This document shows positions 1 through 9,021 of a DNA stretch of 64,000 nucleotides, in pieces. The first letter of the stretch is position 1, and the number at the start of each line of letters is the position of its first letter. Source of the stretch: Psychrobacter luti (GTDB taxonomy: Bacteria > Pseudomonadota > Gammaproteobacteria > Pseudomonadales > Moraxellaceae); NCBI RefSeq assembly GCF_014192115.1, contig NZ_JACHXL010000001.1, positions 774,788 to 838,787 on the forward strand, in the 5' to 3' direction. Under the pieces are notes generated by a model that was given only the letters and a program-made list of their open reading frames with translations, did not search any database and was not told the DNA's origin. The position numbers and the translations under genes were made by a program.

Positions 1-281
1 CGACCCTCGCTCTGAGTAGCACTACCGAATAATAAGTCTTCAAAGCTGGTAGCCCCGCCATCACCGTTTGGCAAGCTAATGTCTTTGTACCATCCCCATG
101 CTTCTGCTCGTCTTACCGCATGACGCAACAGGCCCTTTAGCTGTTTTCCTGAAACAAATGGCAGTCCATAAGTGTCTTTTAGGCACTCCTCATCGAGATA
201 GTATCCACGCCCTTTACCACTACCTACATGCCAATAACCCTGAAAATTTAAATGAATCACTTGTTCTAATGCATTTTGCAT
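1..281 (-). CDS. RAMP-superfamily (Cas7-like) type III CRISPR protein, N-terminal part
   Basis: The gene starts at an ATG whose complement is 279-281 and runs out of the left edge of the window, so only about the first 93 residues are seen. The translation begins MQNALEQVIHLNF and has the glycine-rich strand-loop HVGSGKGRGYYL, then GLPFVSGKQLKGLLRHA and a late LLFGS. A G-rich loop, a P-F-(V/I)-x-G-(S/K)-x-(L/I)-K-G-(L/V)-(L/I)-R block and an LFG motif are the hallmark of RAMP proteins (Csm3/Cmr4/Csx-type Cas7) that line crRNA in type III complexes. It starts 2 bp after the stop of the Cas10 gene, so the two are surely one operon. Which Cas7 group it belongs to cannot be told from this fragment. 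Confidence 0.85.
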   Translation of the reverse strand, partial: MQNALEQVIHLNFQGYWHVGSGKGRGYYLDEECLKDTYGLPFVSGKQLKGLLRHAVRRAEAWGWYKDISLPNGDGGATSFEDLLFGSATQSEG

Positions 282-283
282 GC

Positions 284-2059
284 TTATGCTCCCTCAGAGT
301 CTTTCGCGTTTTTATCGCTACTTTGATACGCTGTTTTTTCTTCTGCTATAGTCATTAAGGTCAATAAATCCGCAATCACACTTTGATACTCAAGCTTATT
401 ATCTATATCAGTGCTGCCGGGCTTAACCTGACTAAAGGGTAAGTCGCTTTCAAGCTTACCGATGACTTGGGCAAGCTTTTGTAGGAACACATTAATTTGT
501 TTAACTTCTCGCTGTTCAGCTCTAGGAACGTTTTTTAGTTGCTCATCAGAGCGCTTAGAGTATTGTACCCAGCGCTTGAAGACGTGCTGTGCTTGATCAA
601 TATTGAGATACATTAATGTTGCAATTTCTCTAAGTGCTCGAGGGTTGATTGCAGAGTTGACCAATAAATCGTTGAGTTCTTCTAACTGATGTAAGCTTGC
701 CACTTGTTGACCTTCTATCTGCTGTATCTCATCTACCATATAAGCAGCTGCAGACAAATGATAAGACTTATGATCGGTTGAGACTGTCATACTGTTTTCG
801 ACCATCATATCCACTTCTTCTATCAGGCTGTCGCCAATCTTATAAAAGGCTAAGCTCGATGGAATAATCGGTGTTTCACTACCTGCAACCGATTGCTTAT
901 AATTGCGTGAGAAAATTTTTGCTTGTTTACACAACCCTTCAGCCACCTCATAGGCTTGATAAAATGGCTGCGAGGATTTCATATAGACGATACCAGCACA
1001 AGCAGTCAAATAAGCAGGTAGCTTGTTTGCTGATGCTGTCAGCCCATTATCTATAAACTTCTGCTTGAGCTGTGCTAATTCCGTTTGACTAGTCTGCTTA
1101 AAAGCTTGTAAAAATGCACGAGTAAAATCAATGGCAATATCAGCTTTTACGATGACAGATAAATCATCACCGCCCAATACCAATGGACGAGCTGGAATCA
1201 CATTATTATCAGTAATACTGGCTACGAGAGTGGCATGAGCGGCTTGATTAGTCGCCTCAATCGTCGCTCTAGTGATACCTTCTGAAAAAGTACGATATAG
1301 ATCAATATAGACCTCATCACTGGCATCTTGACAAGCTTCATTGAGCAAACGCAGTATCTCGCCTAAACCATTACCGTCTGCATGAATGAGCCCTACTAAC
1401 TGGCGGCGACCTAATGGGAATTTTTTTGAGGCTTTGGCATCTGATTCGAAATTATTAGGAAAGTGTACCTTTTGACTATCCTCATCGTCTTCTTGACGTT
1501 CAGAAAAACCATATAAAAATCGGTCCGTTAGAGATTGGCTCTTAGCAGGCCTTTGAAAGCTGCGTAATATTGAGGTGCTCATATCAAGTGATTCAGTCCC
1601 GCGTTTACCATGCGCCTCTCGTCTGACTACCGCCTGCCCCGTTCTTGGGCTTCTTTCTGTGATAGGGCTGGCATTAGGTAGCGCAGCACTGATAATATTG
1701 CGCTGCTGAGCAAGCTGCTTGATACCGTTATTAATGGCTTCTTTAACGGAGATTGCTTGACTGACCACATCTACCTGCTCAACAGAAGGTATCCACTGCG
1801 ACATGAGTAGTCGCCAAGTTCTTTGAAACCTTTCTGCATCCGCTAACTCATCAAAGACCAAGTAAAAAACACCACCAGCCTTGCGGGGTGACATGACTTT
1901 ACCTGTCAAATTCAAGCAGTCTAAAGTCTCATCTAATAGACCGTTATCCGCACAGATATAATCAATCAGCTCACTACCCTCGAGCATATCTTTGAGCTTG
2001 CCTGTAGCGAATAAAAACCGCTGAATGCCTCTGGTTTCAAACAGATAAGCGTTTTTCAT
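284..2059 (-). CDS. cas10: Cas10-like type III CRISPR large subunit with GGDD cyclase motif
   Basis: 591 residues, short for Cas10/Cmr2. The N-terminus (YLFETRGIQRFLFATGKL, then LEGSELI) resembles the first palm domain of Cmr2-type Cas10. HADGNGLGEIL lies near residue 225 and LVLGGDDLSVI near 297, so the cyclase metal-binding GGDD is intact. No N-terminal HD nuclease motif is seen. From knowledge of the family, GGDD Cas10 proteins make cyclic oligoadenylates when target RNA is bound. The signal would act on the CARF-HEPN protein at 7810-8988. The gene heads a minus-strand operon with the RAMP gene 2 bp downstream; the rest of the complex lies outside the window. The exact type III subtype cannot be fixed. 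The start at 2059 has a plausible AAGGA site (aaggatgtgatATG). Confidence 0.88.
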   Translation of the reverse strand: MKNAYLFETRGIQRFLFATGKLKDMLEGSELIDYICADNGLLDETLDCLNLTGKVMSPRKAGGVFYLVFDELADAERFQRTWRLLMSQWIPSVEQVDVVSQAISVKEAINNGIKQLAQQRNIISAALPNASPITERSPRTGQAVVRREAHGKRGTESLDMSTSILRSFQRPAKSQSLTDRFLYGFSERQEDDEDSQKVHFPNNFESDAKASKKFPLGRRQLVGLIHADGNGLGEILRLLNEACQDASDEVYIDLYRTFSEGITRATIEATNQAAHATLVASITDNNVIPARPLVLGGDDLSVIVKADIAIDFTRAFLQAFKQTSQTELAQLKQKFIDNGLTASANKLPAYLTACAGIVYMKSSQPFYQAYEVAEGLCKQAKIFSRNYKQSVAGSETPIIPSSLAFYKIGDSLIEEVDMMVENSMTVSTDHKSYHLSAAAYMVDEIQQIEGQQVASLHQLEELNDLLVNSAINPRALREIATLMYLNIDQAQHVFKRWVQYSKRSDEQLKNVPRAEQREVKQINVFLQKLAQVIGKLESDLPFSQVKPGSTDIDNKLEYQSVIADLLTLMTIAEEKTAYQSSDKNAKDSEGA

Positions 2060-2231
2060 ATCACATCCTTATATTAGATAAGCAAGCTGTATTTTAAGCT
2101 AAGTTAAATTCCAGCAAAAAAATATTCAGCTACCCTTACTTTTGTTTGTCATATTATTTCGGCTGTTAGCATAGCAGAAATGAATCATCTATATAGCCAG
2201 AATAACGCAAAACCACTCAATTAGTGATTAT

Positions 2232-2245
2232 CACAAGCTTGTCAT
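2232..2245. promoter_or_regulatory. CAAGCTTG site upstream of cas10
   Basis: The sequence CACAAGCTTGTCAT lies about 175 bp upstream of the cas10 start, in the gap shared with leader 1. The core CAAGCTTG is a perfect 8-bp palindrome, and the flanking GTCAT matches the sites at 9544, 10309 and 22367. It could be an operator for a regulator outside the window. The short AAGCTT core also occurs by chance in coding regions here, so this is only a candidate. Confidence 0.3.
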
Positions 2246-2389
2246 ATTTTGACTTCATTACATTAGTATTGTAAGAGTCTTTATTGAACTTATATTACTA
2301 TTGCACAGTGGTTGACTCATTATTGCAAAAGTTAGATATTTGTTTTACTATAACAGCGTTGCTTTTTATTAAGTGACCCCTAATTATCA

Positions 2390-2578
2390 GGGCGTTCTGG
2401 ACTTAATCTGACGAAGATTACTGTGGTTATTTAACGTTTTGGACGTATGATTGGTTATTATTTACACAATTTTCATTAAAAAATTGGTTAAAAAAGCATC
2501 AACTTTTAAGATAACTTTTGTTGGTTAAATTTATAAATGTAAGTTGTTGATTTTATTGGTAATAAAAATCGTTGTACA
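2390..2578 (+). promoter_or_regulatory. CRISPR leader 1 (diverged)
   Basis: AT-rich sequence that ends in AAAAATCGTTGTACA directly before the first repeat, as in the other three arrays. Shared blocks include CTGACGAAGATTA, ATTGGTTATTATTTA, AAGCATCAACTTTTAAG and GTAAGTTGTTGATTTTATTG. The distal part (the TTGCACTTATCTGGCACATC block of leaders 2 to 4) is not present here. Leaders carry the array promoter and guide spacer insertion, so this fixes array orientation as left to right. Confidence 0.75.
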
Positions 2579-2822
2579 GTCTGAAACGCTCCCTGATTCG
2601 TAAGGGATTAAGACATCGATGGGATACTGGCGTGATGCGTGACTGTATGTCTGAAACGCTCCCTGATTCGTAAGGGATTAAGACCATGCCTGCAGGTAGA
2701 GTCACCTCATCTGAATCTGTCTGAAACGCTCCCTGATTTGTAAGGGATTAAGACCCACCAAAGTGTGCTTGCGCGAACTTCGGGTCGTCTGAAACGCTCC
2801 CTAATTCGTAAGAGATTTAACC
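2579..2822 (+). CRISPR. CRISPR array 1: 4 repeats, 3 spacers
   Basis: Repeats start at 2579, 2649, 2719 and 2787 and are 36 bp. They begin GTCTGAAACGCTCCCTGATT and end GTAAGGGATTAAGAC. Spacers are 34, 34 and 32 bp and all differ. The repeat holds a short inverted pair (TCCCT with AGGGA) and ends in ATTAAGAC, which fits an 8-nt type III crRNA tag. Repeat 3 has one change (TTCG to TTTG). The last repeat is clearly degenerate (CTAATT, AGAGATTTAACC), which marks the old end. The repeat has G at position 10 where arrays 2 and 4 have A, so this array has drifted as a unit. Confidence 0.97.
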
Positions 2823-2828
2823 TATAAA

Positions 2829-2865
2829 ACAGAAAACCACCTTTCGAGGTGGTTTTCTGTTTTTA
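2829..2865 (+). terminator. Intrinsic terminator after array 1
   Basis: A perfect 14-bp stem (ACAGAAAACCACCT with its complement), a TTCG loop, and then TTTTT. It lies 6 bp after the last repeat and should stop the pre-crRNA before the methyltransferase-like gene. The stem is also flanked by A residues on the left, so it could work in both directions. Confidence 0.85.
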
Positions 2866-2878
2866 ATATCCTGATTGT

Positions 2879-2892
2879 CGCAAGCTTGCCAT
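2879..2892. promoter_or_regulatory. CAAGCTTG site upstream of methyltransferase gene 1
   Basis: CGCAAGCTTGCCAT lies about 70 bp before the ATG at 2957. It is preceded by TTGT, as at the copies before the two paralogous genes (10309 and 22367). The position relative to the gene is kept in all three copies although most of the surrounding sequence is not, which suggests a regulatory or promoter role. Confidence 0.4.
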
Positions 2893-2956
2893 TTAAAGAT
2901 CAAAGTGCTCCTACCCTGCATAATGGGCTCATTCAACAGCCAGTGGAGAGAGACCG

Positions 2957-3868
2957 ATGATCGCATTCAACCGAGCAGCAAACACTCAATCAGCGCAAAG
3001 CTTAGCAGAGCATATATCCCATGCCGCTGAACAGTTACAACTTCATGGTTTTGATCGCTACTACAATGCGATGGTCGGCGCTTATGTGTCTGAAGTATAT
3101 AAGACGCTTAACTACCCTAGCTTTGCCAATGCTACCAACCGTGCGCAGGCTCCACTAACCTCTTTAGAGCAAGCAGTGATATACACAACATTATATGGCA
3201 AAAGCCACTTTGATCGCTTTAGCGAGGTTATTGCTCAAATTATGGGTAAAAATAAACGCTCAGAGGCAATAGCTAGAACGATTAATATCGTAGATTACGG
3301 CTGCGGACAAGCAATTGCCAGCTTAGCGTTATTAAGTTATCTTGAAAAGTATGTCAACTGGGAGAATTTTACGCTGAACTTCCATCTCGTTGAACCTTCA
3401 CGCACCACGCTCGATTTGGCAGTTTTATTGGTGACCAAAATGTCCTCACGCATCGCAGCCAACGTAGTTATACATCAGTATAATAAGAGTCTGTCTGACT
3501 TTTTAGAGTATGACAGTGAAGCCCTTGCAACTGCGGATTACTCAATGCATCTATTTTCTAATGTATTGGACATAGATGCAGTGCAGCAACAGATACCGAG
3601 TCTCTGTAAGTATTTACATAGCATTGAGGGCAAACAAATGGTGATTGCCGTAGGTCCGCAGTACTCCAATAACTATCAAGGTTTACAGCAGCTAAAGCGT
3701 TCGTTAAACGATGTGACTGTTAAGCAAGACGTGGCTGACTTCTCTATCGAAAGTGAAATATACTCAATTAAGAACAATCACTGGCAGCATAGCGCTTCTT
3801 ATGGGGTGATGATGGGATTGTGCTTTAAAAACACACTATCAGATAAAAATATAAAGATAGCTGCTTAG
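2957..3868 (+). CDS. CRISPR-linked SAM-methyltransferase-like protein, copy 1 (diverged)
   Basis: 303 residues. Residues 110-125 read NIVDYGCGQAIASLAL, a class I SAM-binding motif I (D-x-G-C-G), and HLVEPSRTTLDLA some 30 residues later fits the acidic motif II strand. The N-terminal part holds FANATNRAQAPL and IYTTLYGKSHFDRF, blocks shared with the proteins at 10396 and 22453, to which overall similarity is much lower than between those two. No target-recognition domain is recognised, so the substrate (nucleic acid, protein or small molecule) is unknown. The gene follows array 1 and its terminator and precedes an alkB-like gene by 61 bp. The ATG at 2957 has GGAGAGAGA upstream. Calling it a methyltransferase is from fold motifs only. 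Confidence 0.75.
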   Translation: MIAFNRAANTQSAQSLAEHISHAAEQLQLHGFDRYYNAMVGAYVSEVYKTLNYPSFANATNRAQAPLTSLEQAVIYTTLYGKSHFDRFSEVIAQIMGKNKRSEAIARTINIVDYGCGQAIASLALLSYLEKYVNWENFTLNFHLVEPSRTTLDLAVLLVTKMSSRIAANVVIHQYNKSLSDFLEYDSEALATADYSMHLFSNVLDIDAVQQQIPSLCKYLHSIEGKQMVIAVGPQYSNNYQGLQQLKRSLNDVTVKQDVADFSIESEIYSIKNNHWQHSASYGVMMGLCFKNTLSDKNIKIAA

Positions 3869-3926
3869 ATTTTTTAGACGTCTACTTAGCAATATGACTA
3901 ACAATCAGTACTCATTAGGAGAATAA

Positions 3927-4697
<771 letters not shown>

Positions 4698-4827
4698 TAT
4701 CTATCAGCTTGATGGTTTCGTATATGCTAATCAGCTGAATTAGTACTGCCGTTAAGCGCAGATTTTTTTATGTCTAGCTTACGACTACTTTATGGCTGGC
4801 TAGGCAACAACGTTGGGGCATAAAATC

Positions 4828-5115
4828 ATGAAACAGCTACTGTATCTAGTCGGCTACGACATCAGCGATCCAAAGCGCCAAGCACTACTGCGCTATCACG
4901 TTAAAAGCTATAGTGCGACAGGTCAAAAATCTGCTTATGAATGCATGCTCTCACTAGACAATAAGCAACAATTAACTGAATTTGCGCTATCCAAGACTCA
5001 TCCAGGAGATGCGTTTTTTATTATCAAAACGCGGCGGACGTATTGGTCACAAGTCGTTAAAGGCGACCTATCCAAGTCAGAGGACTCAGCTACTCATCAT
5101 TTTTATATTGGGTAA
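4828..5115 (+). CDS. cas2: Cas2 family protein, first type
   Basis: 95 residues, MKQLLYLVGYDISDPKRQ at the N-terminus. The YDISD with Asp12 at the end of the first strand is the Cas2 signature (metal-binding Asp). The middle (GDAFFIIKTRRTYW) fits the second half of the ferredoxin-like fold. It differs strongly from the second Cas2 at 6333 and lies 21 bp upstream of cas1, so it is likely co-translated with it. A TTG at 4813 would add five residues, but the ATG gives the normal Cas2 start. Cas2 forms the dimer core of the spacer-integration complex with Cas1. Confidence 0.8.
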   Translation: MKQLLYLVGYDISDPKRQALLRYHVKSYSATGQKSAYECMLSLDNKQQLTEFALSKTHPGDAFFIIKTRRTYWSQVVKGDLSKSEDSATHHFYIG

Positions 5116-5136
5116 ACGTCTACTTAGGAGGCTGTC

Positions 5137-6264
5137 ATGCAAAATATAGTCGTAGATAAAAAAGGCAGCCAACTCTCCACCCAGCGCAACATCCTCATCA
5201 TACATTATCAAAGCTTTGCCAAGCCATTAAGTATTCCCCTATCTCAGATTCAAAGCCTGACGATTACCAGCCAAGTAGATTTGAGCAGCACCTTACTGAC
5301 TCGTCTCTCTGAAAACGCCATCAGTGTCTGTATCTTGCCGAGCGGTCGTTCCGGAGAAGCGTGTTTCTTGCTGGGTAGTTGGCATGCCGGCAGAGAACGC
5401 CGTACACAGCAATATGCCGTTATTGATAATGATGAGGCAAGAAGCTACTGGGCATCTGTTGTTGTGCGGCTCAAACTGCACCAACAAGCCACTACGTTAA
5501 GTAAAATACAAAACTGCATCCTAAGTGCTGACTCTACTGGCAATACTCATGCTTCACAGATAACGCTTATTGAGATAGAAAGCTCTGTTCAAAAAATCAA
5601 AAGCTTACGTGATAAATTCCGAAAACGTTATACCAATACATCTACAAAACCAGACCAGCCCTCTAGTATTTATGATGGATATACGCCTCAATACCAAATA
5701 TCCAGCTTGTTAGGTACTGAAGGTGTCGGCTCTGCTGTTTACTTTAAATGCTATCAGCAGTTTTTTGCTGATGAGTGGCGATTTTACTCTCGAAATAGAA
5801 GACCACCGAAAGACCCTGTCAATGTGGTTTTATCATTGTCGTATACCCTACTACAGCATTTATGCCAGAACGCCACATATAGTGTCGGCTTTGACCCTTA
5901 TCATGGTCTATTGCACAGTCCAAACTATGGCAGACAGTCTCTAGCCTGTGATTTTGCCGAATTGCAACGCAGTACTATCGACTTTTGGGTTTGGCAATTA
6001 TTTGATCAGAATATTTTAGACTCAGCAGATTTTAGTATGGCTAACGACAGCAGCTATCCCTGTGAGCTACTAAAATCTGGACGCAGTAAGTTCTACAAAG
6101 CCTTTGCTGCGATACGCCCAATCTTAAGTAAAACTGCACTCAGTCATGCGTGGCTCTGGCAAAATCGTCTGCAGCGCTATCATTGCCATCAAGATGCCAC
6201 ATCAGTACAGTCACCATTGTCCTTTGTCAGTCATCATCCTGAAGCACCAACACCACTATTGTAG
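5137..6264 (+). CDS. cas1: Cas1 CRISPR integrase
   Basis: 375 residues, with an N-terminal beta domain (about 1-85) and a C-terminal helical catalytic domain. The metal-binding residues are visible: Glu195 in LLGTEGVGSA, His260 in GFDPYHGLLH, and Asp272/Glu275 in LACDFAELQR. A strong AGGAGG lies 8 bp before the ATG. Cas1 inserts new spacers at the leader end of arrays. It is flanked by two different Cas2 genes. The last 35 residues or so (after KTALSHAWLWQNRLQRY) are a low-conservation tail. A truncated copy of its 3' end is at 20550-20868. Confidence 0.96.
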   Translation: MQNIVVDKKGSQLSTQRNILIIHYQSFAKPLSIPLSQIQSLTITSQVDLSSTLLTRLSENAISVCILPSGRSGEACFLLGSWHAGRERRTQQYAVIDNDEARSYWASVVVRLKLHQQATTLSKIQNCILSADSTGNTHASQITLIEIESSVQKIKSLRDKFRKRYTNTSTKPDQPSSIYDGYTPQYQISSLLGTEGVGSAVYFKCYQQFFADEWRFYSRNRRPPKDPVNVVLSLSYTLLQHLCQNATYSVGFDPYHGLLHSPNYGRQSLACDFAELQRSTIDFWVWQLFDQNILDSADFSMANDSSYPCELLKSGRSKFYKAFAAIRPILSKTALSHAWLWQNRLQRYHCHQDATSVQSPLSFVSHHPEAPTPLL

Positions 6265-6332
6265 GCGTATAAAATAATGACGTAATATGTAATTTTTGTC
6301 CGAGCTGAATCTATCAATACACTGGATTGCTT

Positions 6333-6623
6333 ATGAAAAACACCTATTTTATTATTGCTTATGACGTCAGTGAAAAGAACAGACTACAGCGATTGCAGCG
6401 CTTAATCAGCAATCAGTTCTTGCAACTACAATACTCTGTCTACTATGGCAGTATGACGCCTAAACGCATGGATACCTTTATCACGTCGATACAAAAGATC
6501 ATACATCCCAACGAGGATGATTTGCGTATCTATGAAGTTGAGCCACTTGAAAACTCATTTGTCATCGGTAAACGTGACGATGAGATTATGTTGTTTAGCG
6601 ACATCGGAGAGATAACATTATAA
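6333..6623 (+). CDS. cas2: Cas2 family protein, second type
   Basis: 96 residues, MKNTYFIIAYDVSEKNRLQ; Asp11 in AYDVS is the Cas2 first-strand Asp, and the middle (LQLQYSVYYGSM) and end (EVEPLENSFVIGK) fit the family. It lies 68 bp after cas1 and just before leader 2. A near copy (about 80% identical by eye) at 20941 has Asn in place of Asp11. The TTG at 6327 in frame is less likely than the ATG. With the Cas2 at 4828 this gives a cas2-cas1-cas2 order, which is unusual. Confidence 0.88.
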   Translation: MKNTYFIIAYDVSEKNRLQRLQRLISNQFLQLQYSVYYGSMTPKRMDTFITSIQKIIHPNEDDLRIYEVEPLENSFVIGKRDDEIMLFSDIGEITL

Positions 6624-6668
6624 TGATAGTGGTGCGCGCTTCAGATCGTGATTCAACTTTATTATAAT

Positions 6669-6928
6669 CTTGCACTTATCCGGCACATCTATTATGATTG
6701 AGCGGTGAATTTAAAATCCTCACATCCTAAGCAATTAGGGATGGCTTCAGACGCTATCTGACTAAGATACTGGTCATTATTTAAAATTTCAGACGCATAA
6801 TTGGTTATTATTTATACAACTTTCAGTAAAACATTGATCAAAAAAGCATCAACTTTTAAGCCGACTTTTATCGGTTAATTTTATAGATGTAAGTTATTGA
6901 TTTTATTGATAATAAAAATCGTTGTACA
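6669..6928 (+). promoter_or_regulatory. CRISPR leader 2
   Basis: About 260 bp that match leaders 3 and 4 almost throughout: CTTGCACTTATC, GGCACATC, CTCACATCCTAA, TTCAGACGCTATCTGAC, ATTTAAAATTTCAGACGC, AATTGGTTATTATTTA and AAAAATCGTTGTACA. It ends directly at the first repeat. It includes an inverted pair near CAGACGCTATCTG. The matching leader sequence at three arrays means the same Cas1-Cas2 complex could insert spacers at all of them. Confidence 0.85.
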
Positions 6929-7655
6929 GTCTGAAACACTCCCTGATTCGTAAGGGATTAAGACACCCCTTTTAATTCTTCTAGCGTATGTTCCTCAGTC
7001 TGAAACACTCCCTGATTCGTAAGGGATTAAGACTCCATCTCACCTGTTAATGCGGTTTCGATAAGAGTCTGAAACACTCCCTGATTCGTAAGGGATTAAG
7101 ACTATTACTTATAGCTTGAAGTCAATCTCTTCTAGGTCTGAAACACTCCCTGATTCGTAAGGGATTAAGACGCCATATCAAAAAGCAGAGGATGTTTAGC
7201 AATCGTCTGAAACACTCCCTGATTCGTAAGGGATTAAGACTATTGAGCTCCTGCCATGAATGAGAAGTCATGAGTCTGAAACACTCCCTGATTCGTAAGG
7301 GATTAAGACTAGGTGTCATGGTGTTGCTCCGGTTGTTGTACGTCTGAAACACTCCCTGATTCGTAAGGGATTAAGACACATACATATTAGCGTATGCGTC
7401 AGGACGTTTAGGTCTGAAACACTCCCTGATTCGTAAGGGATTAAGACCTTTTGCAAGGCGGTAGGCTTCTAATATCTTCATTGTCTGAAACATTCCCTGA
7501 CTCCTAAGGGATTAAGACTTACCGTTTATAGGGCACGTATAACGATTAATTATCTGAACACCTCCCTGATTCGTAAGGGATTAAGACGTAGCTAAGTACT
7601 TAACGAAGATTAGCTGATAGTCTGAAACACTGCCTGATTCTTAAAATGAGTGAGG
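6929..7655 (+). CRISPR. CRISPR array 2: 11 repeats, 10 spacers
   Basis: 36-bp repeats start at 6929, 6998, 7067, 7136, 7205, 7274, 7342, 7412, 7483, 7552 and 7620. They begin GTCTGAAACACTCCCTGATT and end GTAAGGGATTAAGAC. Spacers are 32-35 bp and none repeats. The first eight repeats are identical. Repeat 9 has three changes, repeat 10 has a shuffled 5' end (ATCTGAACACC), and repeat 11 keeps only its first half. This right-hand decay places the leader on the left. It directly follows the cas1-cas2 genes, so it is probably the main acquisition site along with array 4. Confidence 0.98.
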
Positions 7656-7780
7656 ATAAGAAAGTATCTAGTAGACAGCTTGCCAAAGTGCAAAGCTAAG
7701 CTTGAGTAAAACCCTAAAACAGATAAATTATTAGCCAGTAATCACCAAAATAGCTGCTATTTTCATAGCAGCTGCTTTAC
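7645..7780 (+). other. Trailer and hairpin between array 2 and the CARF-HEPN gene
   Basis: The last repeat runs into AATGAGTGAGGATAAG, which matches the GGTGAGCGAGGATAAG after the last repeat of array 3 and is related to the one after array 4. A 9-bp hairpin (AGCTGCTAT, loop TTTC, ATAGCAGCT) is at 7752-7773 but has no long T run, so it may be a weak terminator or allow read-through into the gene at 7810. Confidence 0.5.
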
Positions 7781-7809
7781 CATATGCTCAGAAAAAGGAC
7801 AGTAATAGC

Positions 7810-8988
7810 ATGACGACCTTAATTAGCTTTTTGGGTGGCGGTAAACGAGGTGGTAGCTACCAAACTACCGATTACAAGTTCTCTCATGGCACTGTTTATG
7901 AAAATGAGCGTTACTTTGGGATGGTACTTACCAAAGAGGTCAAGCCTGATAGGCTTATTCTCCTTGGCACGTCAGCTAGCATGTGGGATGTGTTTTTTGT
8001 AGCAGGACTAGAGGATCATATAGAGGCATGGAGTACATTATCTGATGCTGTGCAGAGTGACAGCGTTACCATAGAACAATTACAACCATTTGAGCAGTTT
8101 TTAACTGATGAGCTAGGCCTGCAAGTGACCTGCCAGCTAATAGACTATGCAAAAGAGTCTGCAGGACAGATTGACATACTAAAGAAGCTAGACGAGCTGC
8201 TAGTTAAAGACGAGCATGTCGTCATGGATGTCACCCACGGCTTTCGTCACCTGCCCCTAATTGCACTGGTCGCTGCACGCTATCTGCAGGTGACCAAAAA
8301 CGTACATATTGAACATATTTATTATGGATTGTATTCTAACGAGCTAAAATTCTCTGAGGTTTTAGAGTTACGTGGCTTACTAGACATGCTGAACTGGGTC
8401 AGTGCGCTTGAAACCTTTGATAAAGACGGTGATTATGCGGTGTTTGCCCCATTACTAGTCAATGTAGGTTTAGACCAGCAGTCTGCCGACGAGCTTGAGC
8501 GTGCCAGCTACTTGGAGCGCATATTAAATGCCAGTGCCGCCAGCGCCAAATTAAAGCAGGTTATGCCTAAATTAGATGAACTGCACAAAACTGACTCTCC
8601 TCTATTTAGTCTATTCTATACGCCTTTAGCCAAGCGTCTATCTTGGTACAAAAAAACCTCTTTAGGTTTACAAGAGCAAGACTTGGCAGAGAAATACTTC
8701 AAGAGAAAGGATTATGTGCGTGCCGTCATTTATGCGATGGAAGGACTGATCTCAAGAGAAACAGCGCTGAATGAAGATGATGTACAGAGCTTTAAAGCGC
8801 GTAAAGAAGCTTACGAATACTTAGTTGACTCAAGAGAGGACTTTAAAATATTTAAAGAGTTTAGAAATGCAATGGTACATGGAACCGCATCTGGAAAAGA
8901 CAGAATCCGGCAAATAATGAAAGATCCTGAACGTTTGCATGCCTCATTAAAAGATCGCTTTAAACAATTATTCAAAGATCTATCATGA
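7810..8988 (+). CDS. CARF-HEPN ribonuclease, Csx1/DxTHG family
   Basis: 392 residues. The N-terminal CARF domain starts MTTLISFLGGG and has ILLGTSASMW (about 51-60) and MDVTHGFRHLPLIA (about 138-151), the D-x-T-H-G motif that names this family. The C-terminal domain has R352-N-A-M-V-H357 in EFRNAMVHG, the R-x4-H active site of HEPN ribonucleases. Such proteins bind cyclic oligoadenylate through CARF and then cut RNA without sequence preference. This agrees with the GGDD Cas10 at the left end. The start has AAAAAGGAC about 8 bp upstream. It stands alone downstream of array 2 and may be expressed apart from the cas10 operon. Confidence 0.92.
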   Translation: MTTLISFLGGGKRGGSYQTTDYKFSHGTVYENERYFGMVLTKEVKPDRLILLGTSASMWDVFFVAGLEDHIEAWSTLSDAVQSDSVTIEQLQPFEQFLTDELGLQVTCQLIDYAKESAGQIDILKKLDELLVKDEHVVMDVTHGFRHLPLIALVAARYLQVTKNVHIEHIYYGLYSNELKFSEVLELRGLLDMLNWVSALETFDKDGDYAVFAPLLVNVGLDQQSADELERASYLERILNASAASAKLKQVMPKLDELHKTDSPLFSLFYTPLAKRLSWYKKTSLGLQEQDLAEKYFKRKDYVRAVIYAMEGLISRETALNEDDVQSFKARKEAYEYLVDSREDFKIFKEFRNAMVHGTASGKDRIRQIMKDPERLHASLKDRFKQLFKDLS

Positions 8989-9021
8989 TATGAGTGAGTT
9001 TTGTCTTACCAAATGACATCT

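Noticed and set aside
98..358. Plus-strand open frame at the left end
   Set aside because: Antisense to the RAMP and Cas10 genes, with no family-like motif or ribosome site.
7122..7352. Open frame over array 2 with a repeated LNPLRIRECFR peptide
   Set aside because: It is just the CRISPR repeat read in a frame without stops, not a gene.
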